A DNA stretch of 64,000 bases from UBA8752 sp002336475. Lineage in GTDB: Bacteria > Bacteroidota > Bacteroidia > Flavobacteriales_D > Sanyastnellaceae. Both the position numbers and the translations under genes were made by a program. Of the stretch, positions 7,843 to 15,143 are shown one piece after another (position 1 is the stretch's first letter; every line of letters begins with the position of its first letter). A model generated the notes under the pieces. The model made no database searches. It had not been told where the DNA came from and saw only the letters and a list, made by a program, of their open reading frames with translations. Location of the stretch: contig OX044365.1 in NCBI GenBank assembly GCA_943846755.1, forward strand, positions 868,001-932,000, written 5' to 3'.

Positions 7843-9153
7843 ATGACCAACTTGACCCACACTCAAACGCGGTTATTGTCCCAAGCGGCAGTCTTCATCC
7901 AGGATATGGCGAAGGACCCACGTTATGCCATGGGTGAGCAGGACGTATCGCATCGGCTTGAAGCGATTGCAGCAGAAATCTCGAATACCGGGACATACGT
8001 GCACACTGAAGACGAACTGTGCTTTGGGGTTCAATGGGCTTGGCGCGGAAGCAACCGCTGCATTGGACGGCACATGTGGCGCACCCTTCAGGTTCAAGAC
8101 TGCCGGGACGTGCGCGATAAGGAGGGTGTTGTAGCATCCTTGCAACAGCACCTCCAATGGGCATGGAAGGGGGGCAACATACAAAGCGTGATCACGGTAT
8201 TTGCCCCACGGAAACCCCAACAAACAGACCAGCCGGACCCTGTCCGCATTGCCAACCATCAACTGCTGCGCTATGCAGGGTTCGAACAAGCTGACGGCCA
8301 GATTTTGGGTGACCCCCACTCCACCACATTCACGCACCGCATGATGCAGCTTGGATGGACCCCCAAACAGAAAACGGCACACACGCCACTGCCTTGGTCC
8401 ATTTGGATTGACGATGAAGAGACGTCGCCTGTGGACCATTTTGCGGCACATCCGGAGCAGTTTCCCGAGGTGGACATTACCCACCCCGATTACCCGGGCA
8501 TCGATGCTTTGGGCTTGCGTTGGTATGCCATTCCTGTCATCAGCGAGATGGCCCTTGTCATAGGTGGGATCACCTATCCATGTGCCCCGTTCAATGGCTG
8601 GTACATGGGCACTGAAATTGCAGCCCGCAATTTCTGCGATCCGCAGCGTTACGACCTGACTGAGAAAATCGGTCAAGCCATGGAGCTGGATACCTCATCC
8701 CACCGGAACCTCTGGAAAGACCAGGCCATGATTGCCATCAACCAGGCTGTGTTGCACAGCTTTGACCGTGCGGGTTTTCGGATAGGCGATCACCATGAGT
8801 TGGGTGCGCAGTTCGAGCGCTTTTGCCAAGTAGAAGAGAAGGCAGGCAGGCCCTTGAATGGGGATTGGAACTGGCTCACCCCACCCGTTTCTGGTTCGAT
8901 GAGTCCTCAATTTCACCGGGACTTTGACAACTCCGTAGCAGCGCACACGAACTTCTTTTATCAAAGCGGCCCTGCAGATGATGTCTCCGCCCGCAGCAGT
9001 GCCCCTGTTGAAGAGGCAGCTGCACGCTCAAACGACCCGTTCCATCTGGAAAATCAGCACGAGACTCCCCGGTGCCCCTTCGGTTTTGACAAGCTCGCCA
9101 AGGTGCTCCCTATCCGGCGGCCTTCCTCCAAGAAGAGCTCGAGTCACAGCTGA
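7843..9153 (+). CDS. nos: Nitric oxide synthase oxygenase
   Basis: A 436-residue homologue of bacterial NOS oxygenases, which oxidise L-arginine to citrulline and NO using heme and a pterin. The ATG at 7843 is preferred over 7762 because alignment to the family begins there. Visible landmarks: heme-ligating Cys73 in WRGSNRCIGR (usual WRNSNRCIGR), the arginine pocket APFNGWYMGTEIAARN with the substrate Glu258, DHH near 316, and a pterin-side GDWNWLTPP. No reductase domain is attached, as in Bacillus NOS; a separate flavoprotein must supply electrons. Unusual is a C-terminal extension of about 62 residues (375-436), Ala/Ser rich, then RCPFGF (Cys411-Pro412) and a basic end. The last 10 bases overlap the convergent hydrolase gene. 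Confidence 0.95.
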   Translation: MTNLTHTQTRLLSQAAVFIQDMAKDPRYAMGEQDVSHRLEAIAAEISNTGTYVHTEDELCFGVQWAWRGSNRCIGRHMWRTLQVQDCRDVRDKEGVVASLQQHLQWAWKGGNIQSVITVFAPRKPQQTDQPDPVRIANHQLLRYAGFEQADGQILGDPHSTTFTHRMMQLGWTPKQKTAHTPLPWSIWIDDEETSPVDHFAAHPEQFPEVDITHPDYPGIDALGLRWYAIPVISEMALVIGGITYPCAPFNGWYMGTEIAARNFCDPQRYDLTEKIGQAMELDTSSHRNLWKDQAMIAINQAVLHSFDRAGFRIGDHHELGAQFERFCQVEEKAGRPLNGDWNWLTPPVSGSMSPQFHRDFDNSVAAHTNFFYQSGPADDVSARSSAPVEEAAARSNDPFHLENQHETPRCPFGFDKLAKVLPIRRPSSKKSSSHS

Positions 9154-10115
9154 AAACGATCGGCGTAACGCGCCACATGACACCCTGCAGCCGCCACGCC
9201 CTGGCTTTCTTCTGAAGCTGGGTTGAGCAAAGCATTGGTGTGGTTCAGGTGGATGAAGTGCACCTTGTTGCGCTCCTCGGCGGACCAAGTCTGCATGAGG
9301 GACAGGCTCTCGACGATAAAGGGATGCGGGACCTCAGCCATGTCGCGGTGACCAAGCTCTGCACCATCGTGAAAGGTCCCGTCCAAGAAGGCGTAATCCA
9401 CGGTTTCGACCATTTCCCGCAGATCGCGGTCCCACTTGGACCACTTGTCGATGTCTGGAATGAAGAGGGCGCTGCGGTTGGGGCCTTCGATCCGGTAGCC
9501 CACCGTTTCTGAGAATTCGTCGCGGTGCGGCACCCTCAACGGCGTAACGGTAAGCCGGGGCGTGGGCCTCACTGGGACATCCGATGACAGTGTCGTTAGG
9601 ACGATGTTGCCCAACTCCACCAGCTGGCTCCAAGGGCCGTTTTTCTCCAGAAAAGAACGCAGCTTCGGCATGGCAAAGACCTCAACGCCTTTGGCCCCCA
9701 TCGCCTCTCGTCCCAGCAAGCCCAAGCCGGCGTAATGGCCCCAATGGGCATGGGTGAGGAAAATGCCATCGGGCATCCCTGTGTGCGCGCCCGGCAATTG
9801 CTCCAGCTGACTGGCCTGCCGCGCTGCATCTGGTGTGGCCTCGAACAGGTATTGACGTCCTGCCAGTGAATCCACCACACCCAAACACACCACTTGGTGA
9901 GTGCCGGCGGGCCGCAAAAAGAGGTTGCGGCAGTCCTCACGCTGGCAGCCGATGTGGGGATACCCGCCGTCCTGCACATTGCCCAACACCGTCAGCGTGA
10001 CGGCCGTTGCCGCCGGTGCCACAAAAGCCGCCGACAACCAACCTGTACACACCAGGGCCAGCAGCGCGCCCAAACATGAGAACACCCTTTTTGACGGAAT
10101 AGAAAACGTACCCAT
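9144..10115 (-). CDS. PqqB-like metallo-beta-lactamase fold hydrolase
   Basis: A 323-residue protein of the PqqB-like branch of the MBL superfamily. The ATG at 10115 gives a basic start and a long hydrophobic N-terminal segment, so it is exported or membrane-anchored, unlike classical cytoplasmic PqqB. Features: VLGNVQDGGYPHIGC near the start of the domain, a modified metal motif THAHWGHYAG (Gly where HxHxDH has Asp), IPDIDKW, DGTFHDGAELG and a final FIHLNHTN. No other pqq genes are present, so a role in pyrroloquinoline quinone synthesis is unlikely; PqqB-like hydrolases outside pqq operons have no settled substrate. It overlaps the NOS gene end by 10 bases and follows the aminotransferase by 57 bases on the same strand. 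Confidence 0.8.
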   Translation of the reverse strand: MGTFSIPSKRVFSCLGALLALVCTGWLSAAFVAPAATAVTLTVLGNVQDGGYPHIGCQREDCRNLFLRPAGTHQVVCLGVVDSLAGRQYLFEATPDAARQASQLEQLPGAHTGMPDGIFLTHAHWGHYAGLGLLGREAMGAKGVEVFAMPKLRSFLEKNGPWSQLVELGNIVLTTLSSDVPVRPTPRLTVTPLRVPHRDEFSETVGYRIEGPNRSALFIPDIDKWSKWDRDLREMVETVDYAFLDGTFHDGAELGHRDMAEVPHPFIVESLSLMQTWSAEERNKVHFIHLNHTNALLNPASEESQGVAAAGCHVARYADRFQL

Positions 10116-10172
10116 GGGCGCAAAATAGCAGGAACTAGCGGATGCTGAACCCCACCAGAAATGGGGCATTGA

Positions 10173-11561
10173 TCAGCTGCAGAAAGTGGCTGCAAAAGCA
10201 ATGAACCGGTCGAGATCGGCGCGGTTAGTGGCCATGCCAACGGACACGCGCACAGCGCCTCTTCGGATTCCGCTCCATGCGATAAAATCGTAGTAATCGC
10301 CCTTATCTCGTGTACCGAAATAGGCCTCAAGTTCTGCGGATGCAATGTCGTGATTGACTTCATCCACACCTGGATTACAGAAGCAACCCGTCCTCAAGGA
10401 GATGCCCCTTTCGTTGGCTTGGTCTTCCACTGCTGAAGTTGGAATGATCGCGCCGTCGGGATCTTGGAAGTTCATGGCCAGTGTACCTCCGCATGCGCGG
10501 CGATCAGCTGGGCCATATGTCCGGATCAACGGCTTGCCATTGGCGTGTCTCAACCCTTTGAGTCCTTGGTGCAGGTACAAGGCCAGCGAGTCCACCCGCT
10601 GCTTGAGTCGATCCATGCCCACTTCTTCCACGAAGCGGAGGCCTTCGGAAATGGCCGGAATGTCTAGATAATTAACGGTCCCGTCTTCGAACCGCTGGTG
10701 ATCATCGTGCAAGAATCGATTGGCTCCTCCCACACTGGACAATGTGATGTTGCCCCCTGCATACCATGGCTTTTGCAGCTTTTCAAAGGCTGATTTGCGC
10801 ACGAGGAGGGCGCCCAATCCGGTGGGAAAACCGAAGATCTTGTAGAAGGAGACGGCGACGAAATCCGCGGGCACCTTCGTCAAATCCAGAGGTGATGTGG
10901 GTGCAAATGCCGCAGCATCGAGCAGCACGTCCCACCCTTGTTTCTGGGCCCGCTTGACCCACTTGAGTGCATGCCGCACGCCCGAGACATTGGACTGTGC
11001 CGGAAAAGCAAACAACTTGTTTCTGCCCGCAAAGCTTTTCAACCCCTGCTTCAGCGCCGCGCTGTCCAAGGTCAGGTTCTCATGGAGTGGCGCGTATTGA
11101 AACGTCCCGCCCTTGTTGGCGCAGAATTCGCGGATGCCATTGACCGAGTTGTGGTTGTCGGCCGTCAGCAGGTAGGTCCCATCCTCTTGGAAGGGGTAGC
11201 ACTCGCCCACAATTTTCAGCGCACCTGAGGCATTGGGCGTGAAGATGCAATGGTAGTCCTCAGTGGCATTAAAGAAGGCCAGCACCTTTTGTCGTGCAGC
11301 TTCCACTGCTTCGGTAGAAGCCATCGAAGTGGGATTGATGGAATGGGGATTGCCGTGCACGCCCGTCAGGAGGTATTCCATGTGATGCGCCACTTGGCTT
11401 GAGCTGTGCAAGCCGCCTCCTGTGTAGTCCAGGTAGACCTGCTTGTGCTTGTCAAGCCGGGAAAATTCGCGGTTCCGGAGGGCTTCGAAATAGCCGTCGT
11501 GGGCCAAATCGACTCCGTGGATCAGCTGCTGAAGGAGCAGGGTGTGCAATGAATGTGACAT
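10173..11561 (-). CDS. Class V PLP-dependent aminotransferase (Moco sulfurase/cysteine desulfurase-like)
   Basis: A 462-residue fold-type I PLP enzyme. From the ATG at 11561 the PLP Schiff-base lysine is Lys241 in VSFYKIFGFPTG, with the phosphate/cofactor elements TPNASGALKIV, TADNHNSVNGIR and DAAAFAPTSPLD before it. A cysteine-rich RTGCFCNPG near residue 400 matches the region that carries the persulfide cysteine in molybdenum-cofactor sulfurases and SufS-like enzymes, so sulfur transfer is plausible. The N-terminal YLDYTGGGL pattern also fits the Moco sulfurase N-domain. Starts further upstream (to 11648) add residues without family character. The substrate is not known; neighbours give no sulfur-pathway context. 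Confidence 0.82.
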   Translation of the reverse strand: MSHSLHTLLLQQLIHGVDLAHDGYFEALRNREFSRLDKHKQVYLDYTGGGLHSSSQVAHHMEYLLTGVHGNPHSINPTSMASTEAVEAARQKVLAFFNATEDYHCIFTPNASGALKIVGECYPFQEDGTYLLTADNHNSVNGIREFCANKGGTFQYAPLHENLTLDSAALKQGLKSFAGRNKLFAFPAQSNVSGVRHALKWVKRAQKQGWDVLLDAAAFAPTSPLDLTKVPADFVAVSFYKIFGFPTGLGALLVRKSAFEKLQKPWYAGGNITLSSVGGANRFLHDDHQRFEDGTVNYLDIPAISEGLRFVEEVGMDRLKQRVDSLALYLHQGLKGLRHANGKPLIRTYGPADRRACGGTLAMNFQDPDGAIIPTSAVEDQANERGISLRTGCFCNPGVDEVNHDIASAELEAYFGTRDKGDYYDFIAWSGIRRGAVRVSVGMATNRADLDRFIAFAATFCS

Positions 11562-11666
11562 GGGCGCTGCATTAGGTTGCATCCAAGGTGCAGCGCGCAA
11601 TCCCCTCACTTTATGAGCTTGGTCTTGCGCGGACCTGACATCCATCATGCCCGCGTGAAAAACGCC

Positions 11667-12059
11667 TCACGGCTGCCGGTCCCAACGGCATTGCCGGAAC
11701 AAGCCTTCACAAGGCTCCCTCACTGCCCCTGACCTCACGGTGTACTCGGTATACAACACGTCCCCAATCAAGTCAGAATACAGCACGGTGCTGCTGTCTG
11801 GAAACAAGGTCAACGTGACATTGGTGTCCAAGGACAGAAATTGATAGGTCCCACTGTGCCTCTGCTCATCCTCGAACTGAAACCGGTAACGGCCTGCACT
11901 TCCGGTTGGGGCAGGCTCATCAAACTCCATCCACAAGGGGCCGCGCATGGCGCAGGATTGACAGCCGGCTTCAGCATTGCGATCAAACCGCCCCACGATC
12001 TCTTGATCAATGGGGGTGCATGCAAACAAAACCAGAGGAAGTATCCAAGCCCATTTCAT
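11667..12059 (-). CDS. Small lipoprotein of unknown function
   Basis: The start at 12059 gives 130 residues with a lipoprotein signal: basic start MKWAW, hydrophobic core and lipobox LFAC (Cys14). The mature part has paired cysteines (GCQSC, CEG-LFRQC), a WMEFDEP strand and beta-rich stretches (YRFQFEDEQRHSGTYQF, VTLTLFP), which suggests a small disulfide-bonded beta-barrel, broadly like the small domain of the His-rich protein at 1563-2087. No family is recognised. A longer open frame to 12332 would run through the repeat bordering the cassette and is not preferred. Confidence 0.65.
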   Translation of the reverse strand: MKWAWILPLVLFACTPIDQEIVGRFDRNAEAGCQSCAMRGPLWMEFDEPAPTGSAGRYRFQFEDEQRHSGTYQFLSLDTNVTLTLFPDSSTVLYSDLIGDVLYTEYTVRSGAVREPCEGLFRQCRWDRQP

Positions 12060-12253
12060 GGGGGCAAAATAGCCCCAAGGCAGATGCATTCGCCATGCAA
12101 TGATGGACCAATGCGCCCTGAGGCTGCGTGCGACCTTCCGCAGTACTGTGGTGTTTGATCTGCTTGAACAAACACGTCGCTGCAAGGGCTGACACCAGGG
12201 TTTGAAACAACTTTGGCACCCTGTCAAACCCAGGTTGGATGCAGTGGCATCAC
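12060..12253. other. Intergenic stretch left of the cassette
   Basis: No credible gene. The only structure seen is an inverted repeat GGGTTTGA / TCAAACCC at about 12198-12231 with an 18-base loop and no T tract. The stretch lies upstream of the minus-strand lipoprotein and next to the left 65-bp repeat, and must contain the lipoprotein promoter if there is one. Confidence 0.4.
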
Positions 12254-12318
12254 CCTGAAAACAAAAATCCAAGTGACTGATGGTCAGTGCACTTGGATTT
12301 GATGGTGGTAGCTCCGGC
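12254..12318. repeat. Left 65-bp direct repeat (att-like copy with orphan tRNA 3' end)
   Basis: Identical over 65 bases to 13275-13339. Bases 12306-12318 reproduce the CCA end and part of the acceptor stem of tRNA-Arg, but the rest of a tRNA is absent. It also carries a second copy of the tRNA terminator hairpin (12265-12300). Confidence 0.9.
12265..12300 (-). terminator. Duplicated terminator in the left repeat
   Basis: Same hairpin and T tract as 13286-13321, carried within the left 65-bp repeat. It would stop minus-strand transcription leaving the cassette. Confidence 0.75.
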
Positions 12319-12413
12319 AGGACCACAAACAAGAAATCACCTTCAAATCACACAAAACATTTTCTTCTGGCAAACCCTGATAGGTACTACTCCAATCAGC
12401 ATATATTCCCAAT

Positions 12414-13022
12414 ATGACAAACGAAAGCACATTTGCCAGGGACACCATAGTTGGCTACTTCAAATCTGGACAACCGATTAGGAGAGCAGAACTGCAGCCC
12501 GGGTCGTTGTTCTTAGAGTGCAATTTTGAAGAAGCAAACTTCAATGCAGAAGTCATCTCCAAATGCAATTTCCGGAATTGTAATTTTCAATACGCAACCT
12601 TGAAGAGTGCTCGTTTTGCAAACTGCTCTTTCAGCGAGTGTAATTTAAATAACATTAATGCTGAGGATGCTTTCTTTGAGAGCTGCGCCTTTTCTTCGAC
12701 GACACTGAAAAACAGCTTCCTTTCCAACACTCAGATATTGTCAATGGACGGATCTATTGAGTTTCATGGAAGTAAAATAAAAGGTCTCTCTATCACACAA
12801 GGGAACCAAGGCCTCTTTACCCCTCAATTCAAACTTATCGGCGAACCTAATCTCGTACCAGAAGGATATTTTATAGTTCAAGACCCTTGGACGACTTTTT
12901 CTGGGCAGAGAAAGTGTTATTTAAATGTGTCCTACAACAGAATTGTAAATGACGTCGTATTGCAGAGTGAACAAAAATTGTCTTTCCGAGTAAAGTCCAA
13001 GCTTCGATATGTCGGCTGGTAA
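12414..13022 (+). CDS. Pentapeptide-repeat-like protein in AT-rich cassette
   Basis: A 202-residue protein. Residues ~30-105 repeat a five-residue pattern of the pentapeptide type (CNFEEANFNAE, CNFRNCNFQYATLKSARF, CSFSECNLNNINAEDAFF, CAFSSTTLKNSF), with Phe/Leu at the centre of each turn and Cys, Ala or Asn at the flanks, predicting a short right-handed quadrilateral beta-helix. Residues ~110-202 are not repetitive and end in a basic segment (FRVKSKLRYVGW). No signal peptide. Pentapeptide proteins have varied roles, from DNA-gyrase mimicry to effectors and membrane-linked modules, so no function is assigned. Its base composition is unlike its neighbours, and it sits alone between tRNA-derived repeats, which argues for horizontal acquisition. 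Confidence 0.75.
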   Translation: MTNESTFARDTIVGYFKSGQPIRRAELQPGSLFLECNFEEANFNAEVISKCNFRNCNFQYATLKSARFANCSFSECNLNNINAEDAFFESCAFSSTTLKNSFLSNTQILSMDGSIEFHGSKIKGLSITQGNQGLFTPQFKLIGEPNLVPEGYFIVQDPWTTFSGQRKCYLNVSYNRIVNDVVLQSEQKLSFRVKSKLRYVGW

Positions 13023-13068
13023 CCCAATGCACTTGTTTTCCATATTGTCCCGATTTTGAATTCACCCA

Positions 13069-13260
13069 CTATCCAATGAGGAATAGAAATTTTCGGTCTT
13101 GCACCATTTCGCCTACCCTATCAAAGATCGGAGCATGCTTTGCAATGCTCAACTGATCGCCAGCAAACATGTACCCCATTAAAGTGTGCCGAGAGCGCAG
13201 ACTTTGAAGTCGTCGAATCAGGTTGAAACTCTGAATTTTCGGGGGAGATTGTTTGAACAT
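13069..13260 (-). CDS. Doubtful small ORF inside the cassette
   Basis: A 63-codon frame convergent with the pentapeptide-like gene (46-base gap). The product is basic at the N-terminus (NLIRRLQSLRSRH) and has no recognisable family. Only 14 bases separate its ATG from the right 65-bp repeat, so any promoter would have to lie inside the repeat or it would depend on read-through past the tRNA terminator. It may be a gene fragment or chance frame. Confidence 0.3.
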   Translation of the reverse strand: MFKQSPPKIQSFNLIRRLQSLRSRHTLMGYMFAGDQLSIAKHAPIFDRVGEMVQDRKFLFLIG

Positions 13261-13274
13261 TCGGTTTTAACAAT

Positions 13275-13339
13275 CCTGAAAACAAAAATCCAAGTGACTG
13301 ATGGTCAGTGCACTTGGATTTGATGGTGGTAGCTCCGGC
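13275..13339. repeat. Right 65-bp direct repeat overlapping tRNA-Arg 3' end
   Basis: Perfect copy of 12254-12318. It spans the last 13 bases of the tRNA-Arg gene (13327-13339) and 52 bases downstream, including the terminator hairpin. Identity ends inside the acceptor/T-stem region of the tRNA. Confidence 0.9.
13286..13321 (-). terminator. Intrinsic terminator of the tRNA operon
   Basis: AAATCCAAGTG pairs with CACTTGGATTT, with an inner ACTGA/TCAGT stem, giving a long near-perfect hairpin. On the minus strand it is followed by TTTTTGTTTT. It lies 5 bases past the tRNA-Arg CCA end. An identical copy is at 12265-12300. Confidence 0.85.
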
Positions 13340-13401
13340 GGGAATCGAACCTGCATCGAGGGTACCGGAAACCCTTATTCTATCCATTGAACTACGGAGC
13401 C
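13327..13401 (-). tRNA. tRNA-Arg (anticodon CCG)
   Basis: The 75-base minus-strand sequence folds as a cloverleaf: acceptor GGCTCCG with CGGAGCT (first pair G-U), discriminator A and encoded CCA, anticodon stem AGGGT/ACCCT around loop TTCCGGT giving CCG, and a T-arm with GGTTCGATTCC. It reads CGG codons. Its 3' end is the target duplicated at the left edge of the AT-rich cassette. Confidence 0.95.
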
Positions 13402-13442
13402 AGAAAAAAACGGTGCGCGGGGAGCGCACCGTCCGGTTGTTG

Positions 13443-13516
<74 letters not shown>

Positions 13517-13557
13517 TCTACTTTGTAAAACCTGTCCTCCCTTCGGAAGCAGGAGCG

Positions 13558-13587
13558 CAAATATAGTCGGTTCATCGGTACCTCCAA
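13558..13587 (-). promoter_or_regulatory. Promoter of the tRNA-Ala/tRNA-Arg operon
   Basis: On the minus strand a perfect TAnnTTTG box, TATATTTG (13565-13558), is preceded after 18 bases by TTGG (13587-13584), the -7/-33 arrangement of Bacteroidota primary sigma promoters. The tRNA-Ala 5' end follows about 40 bases downstream. Confidence 0.7.
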
Positions 13588-13601
13588 CCCTGCTTTGAAG
13601 G

Positions 13602-15143
13602 TCAATCCAGCACCCAAATCCACCGGTCAGCAGGGCCATCCAAGCCCTCTGAATTCAAGCGCAAAAGGCCTGTGGATTTGGGGATGGGCGCCGCGCCGGA
13701 CCCTCGGGCCACGAGTGCCCCAGAGGCATCGTACAACCTCCAATCTTCGCCGGGCACCACAGGCATGGGGCTGCCGCTGCGGGCCGCTGTGACCTGACGG
13801 GGTGAAGCGGGCTCCAAACCCTCAATGCCGACAAAAGCCAAGTCGACAGGCAGCACAGACGCTGCTTCACCATATCCAAAATCAGGGGTGAGCTCAAAGG
13901 AGGTGGTGCGGAACAGAACGGCATCGCTGCTGCCATTGCCGGCATTTAATGCGGTCCAGCTGCTGCTCGATCCTGCCACATACAGACGTCCTTGACCGTC
14001 TCGGGCCAAAGCCCGCACGTCTTCATCCCCGTTGCCCCCAAAAATGTGGACCCCGAACCAGGCTCCCGTTTCACCAAACCTGCGCTGTACCATGCCCCCG
14101 GAGCCTTCTTCGCCTTCGGTGGTGATGTGGCCTGCGCATTGGAGGATGACCCCTGTCCACAGGATGGCGCGCCCGGGCCGGTCCTCATCGCTGGCCGTTT
14201 CCACGATCCACGCATGGGACCAAGTGTCGCTGGTACCGGCATCAGCGCCAACCTCGAGCTTCCCGTAGAGGGCATCCAAACTGCCGTCGTCTGACTGCAC
14301 AGTGCCTGACCATGCCACGCCCTGCGGGCCAGCGGTGATGCCGGACAGCGTCACCGCGGGGTCCGCAATGGGGGCCACCCCTGCCACTGCAGGATTTCCG
14401 TTGTCGGCGGTCACCAACAACACCGCTGCCGGGGCTTCGGGTACCTCACTGCGGTGGACGGCGACGTACAAGGTGTCGTTGTGCCAATCTGCACCTATGG
14501 CTTTCATGCCTTCCGTGCCCGGGAGGGGTGCCCAACCCGGTGGCGTTGCATCTCCCGTCCACAATCCGACCATCAGCCCAGTGGCCATGGAGGAGGGCAC
14601 CGCATTGTCTTCCCGGTGTCCGACGGCGATAAAGGTTTCCCCTCCAGCTGGCACCAACCCGCAGGTGGTCACCGCGCCTGTGCTTTCGAGGTCAAACTCG
14701 GCGACAATGCCAAGCTCAGGATGGACGCCCAACAGGTGTCCCATCCACTGTCCGTCCCTCGGTGCGTCATACAGAACCCAAGCTGTGGAGTCTGCGGTGC
14801 GCACCACCTCCCGGACGGCCAAGGTGGACGGGGCACCCACAGGCGCTTCGAGGTCGCCGGCAAAAGCAAAAGACCAAACGTGGTTCAGGGCCGTGTCCAA
14901 TACCGCCATGAAACCCTTGCGGCCCACTGGCCCATCGGGCGCCCACTGCGCCTGCCCTTCCGCCATGGAAATCGCAGACGTGGTTTCGCCAGCCAAAATG
15001 CACCCCCAATCATCCACCCAGACGGCTGTGGCCTCGTCCATTCCCTCTGCGCCAAAAACGCGCACCTCGATGGAGTCTGGACCTTGTCCAAAAGCCACCG
15101 TGGACCAACATGCAAGCCACAGGAATGGGAAACGCATGGGCAT
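13602..15143 (-). CDS. Secreted beta-propeller-like protein with probable T9SS tail
   Basis: 513 residues from an ATG that overlaps the kdsA stop by one base (TGATG), pointing to coupled translation. The signal peptide ends near AFGQ (residue 20). The body is a series of short WxxD, GQGRLYVAGSSSS and DGSLDALYGK strands, with 'GNGDEDVRALARDGQGRLYVAG' typical of NHL/SBBP-like propeller proteins that follow measured or logged values. The C-terminus (WRLYDASGALVARGSG ... LLRLNSEG ... WIWVLD) resembles a T9SS sorting domain but lacks the usual final basic residues. Function unknown; it is the last gene of the envelope operon. Upstream in-frame starts (to 15485) would lie inside kdsA and are rejected. 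Confidence 0.7.
   Translation of the reverse strand: MPMRFPFLWLACWSTVAFGQGPDSIEVRVFGAEGMDEATAVWVDDWGCILAGETTSAISMAEGQAQWAPDGPVGRKGFMAVLDTALNHVWSFAFAGDLEAPVGAPSTLAVREVVRTADSTAWVLYDAPRDGQWMGHLLGVHPELGIVAEFDLESTGAVTTCGLVPAGGETFIAVGHREDNAVPSSMATGLMVGLWTGDATPPGWAPLPGTEGMKAIGADWHNDTLYVAVHRSEVPEAPAAVLLVTADNGNPAVAGVAPIADPAVTLSGITAGPQGVAWSGTVQSDDGSLDALYGKLEVGADAGTSDTWSHAWIVETASDEDRPGRAILWTGVILQCAGHITTEGEEGSGGMVQRRFGETGAWFGVHIFGGNGDEDVRALARDGQGRLYVAGSSSSWTALNAGNGSSDAVLFRTTSFELTPDFGYGEAASVLPVDLAFVGIEGLEPASPRQVTAARSGSPMPVVPGEDWRLYDASGALVARGSGAAPIPKSTGLLRLNSEGLDGPADRWIWVLD

Larger units (their letters stand above)
12254..13339. mobile_element. tRNA-Arg-associated mini genomic island without recombinase
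   Basis: A perfect 65-bp direct repeat (12254-12318 and 13275-13339, offset 1021 bp) bounds this segment. The right copy contains the last 13 bases of the intact tRNA-Arg gene plus its terminator; the left copy carries the same tRNA fragment with no tRNA body. This is the footprint left by tyrosine-recombinase integration at a tRNA 3' end. The interior is AT-rich (about 41% G+C over the main gene) against clearly GC-richer neighbours. It contains only a pentapeptide-like gene and a doubtful small convergent ORF; no integrase, replication or transfer gene. It could be a trans-mobilised cargo unit, a decayed island, or a recombination remnant. Confidence 0.7.

Noticed and set aside
9144..11561. 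PQQ biosynthesis cluster
   Set aside because: Only a PqqB-like hydrolase is present; pqqA, C, D and E are absent, the hydrolase has an export signal and an altered metal motif.
12198..12231. Hairpin GGGTTTGA/TCAAACCC as terminator or ncRNA
   Set aside because: Long loop, no T tract on either strand and no further support.
12414..13022. Qnr-type quinolone resistance gene
   Set aside because: The pentapeptide-like region is short (about 75 residues) and followed by a non-repeat domain; length and layout do not match Qnr proteins.
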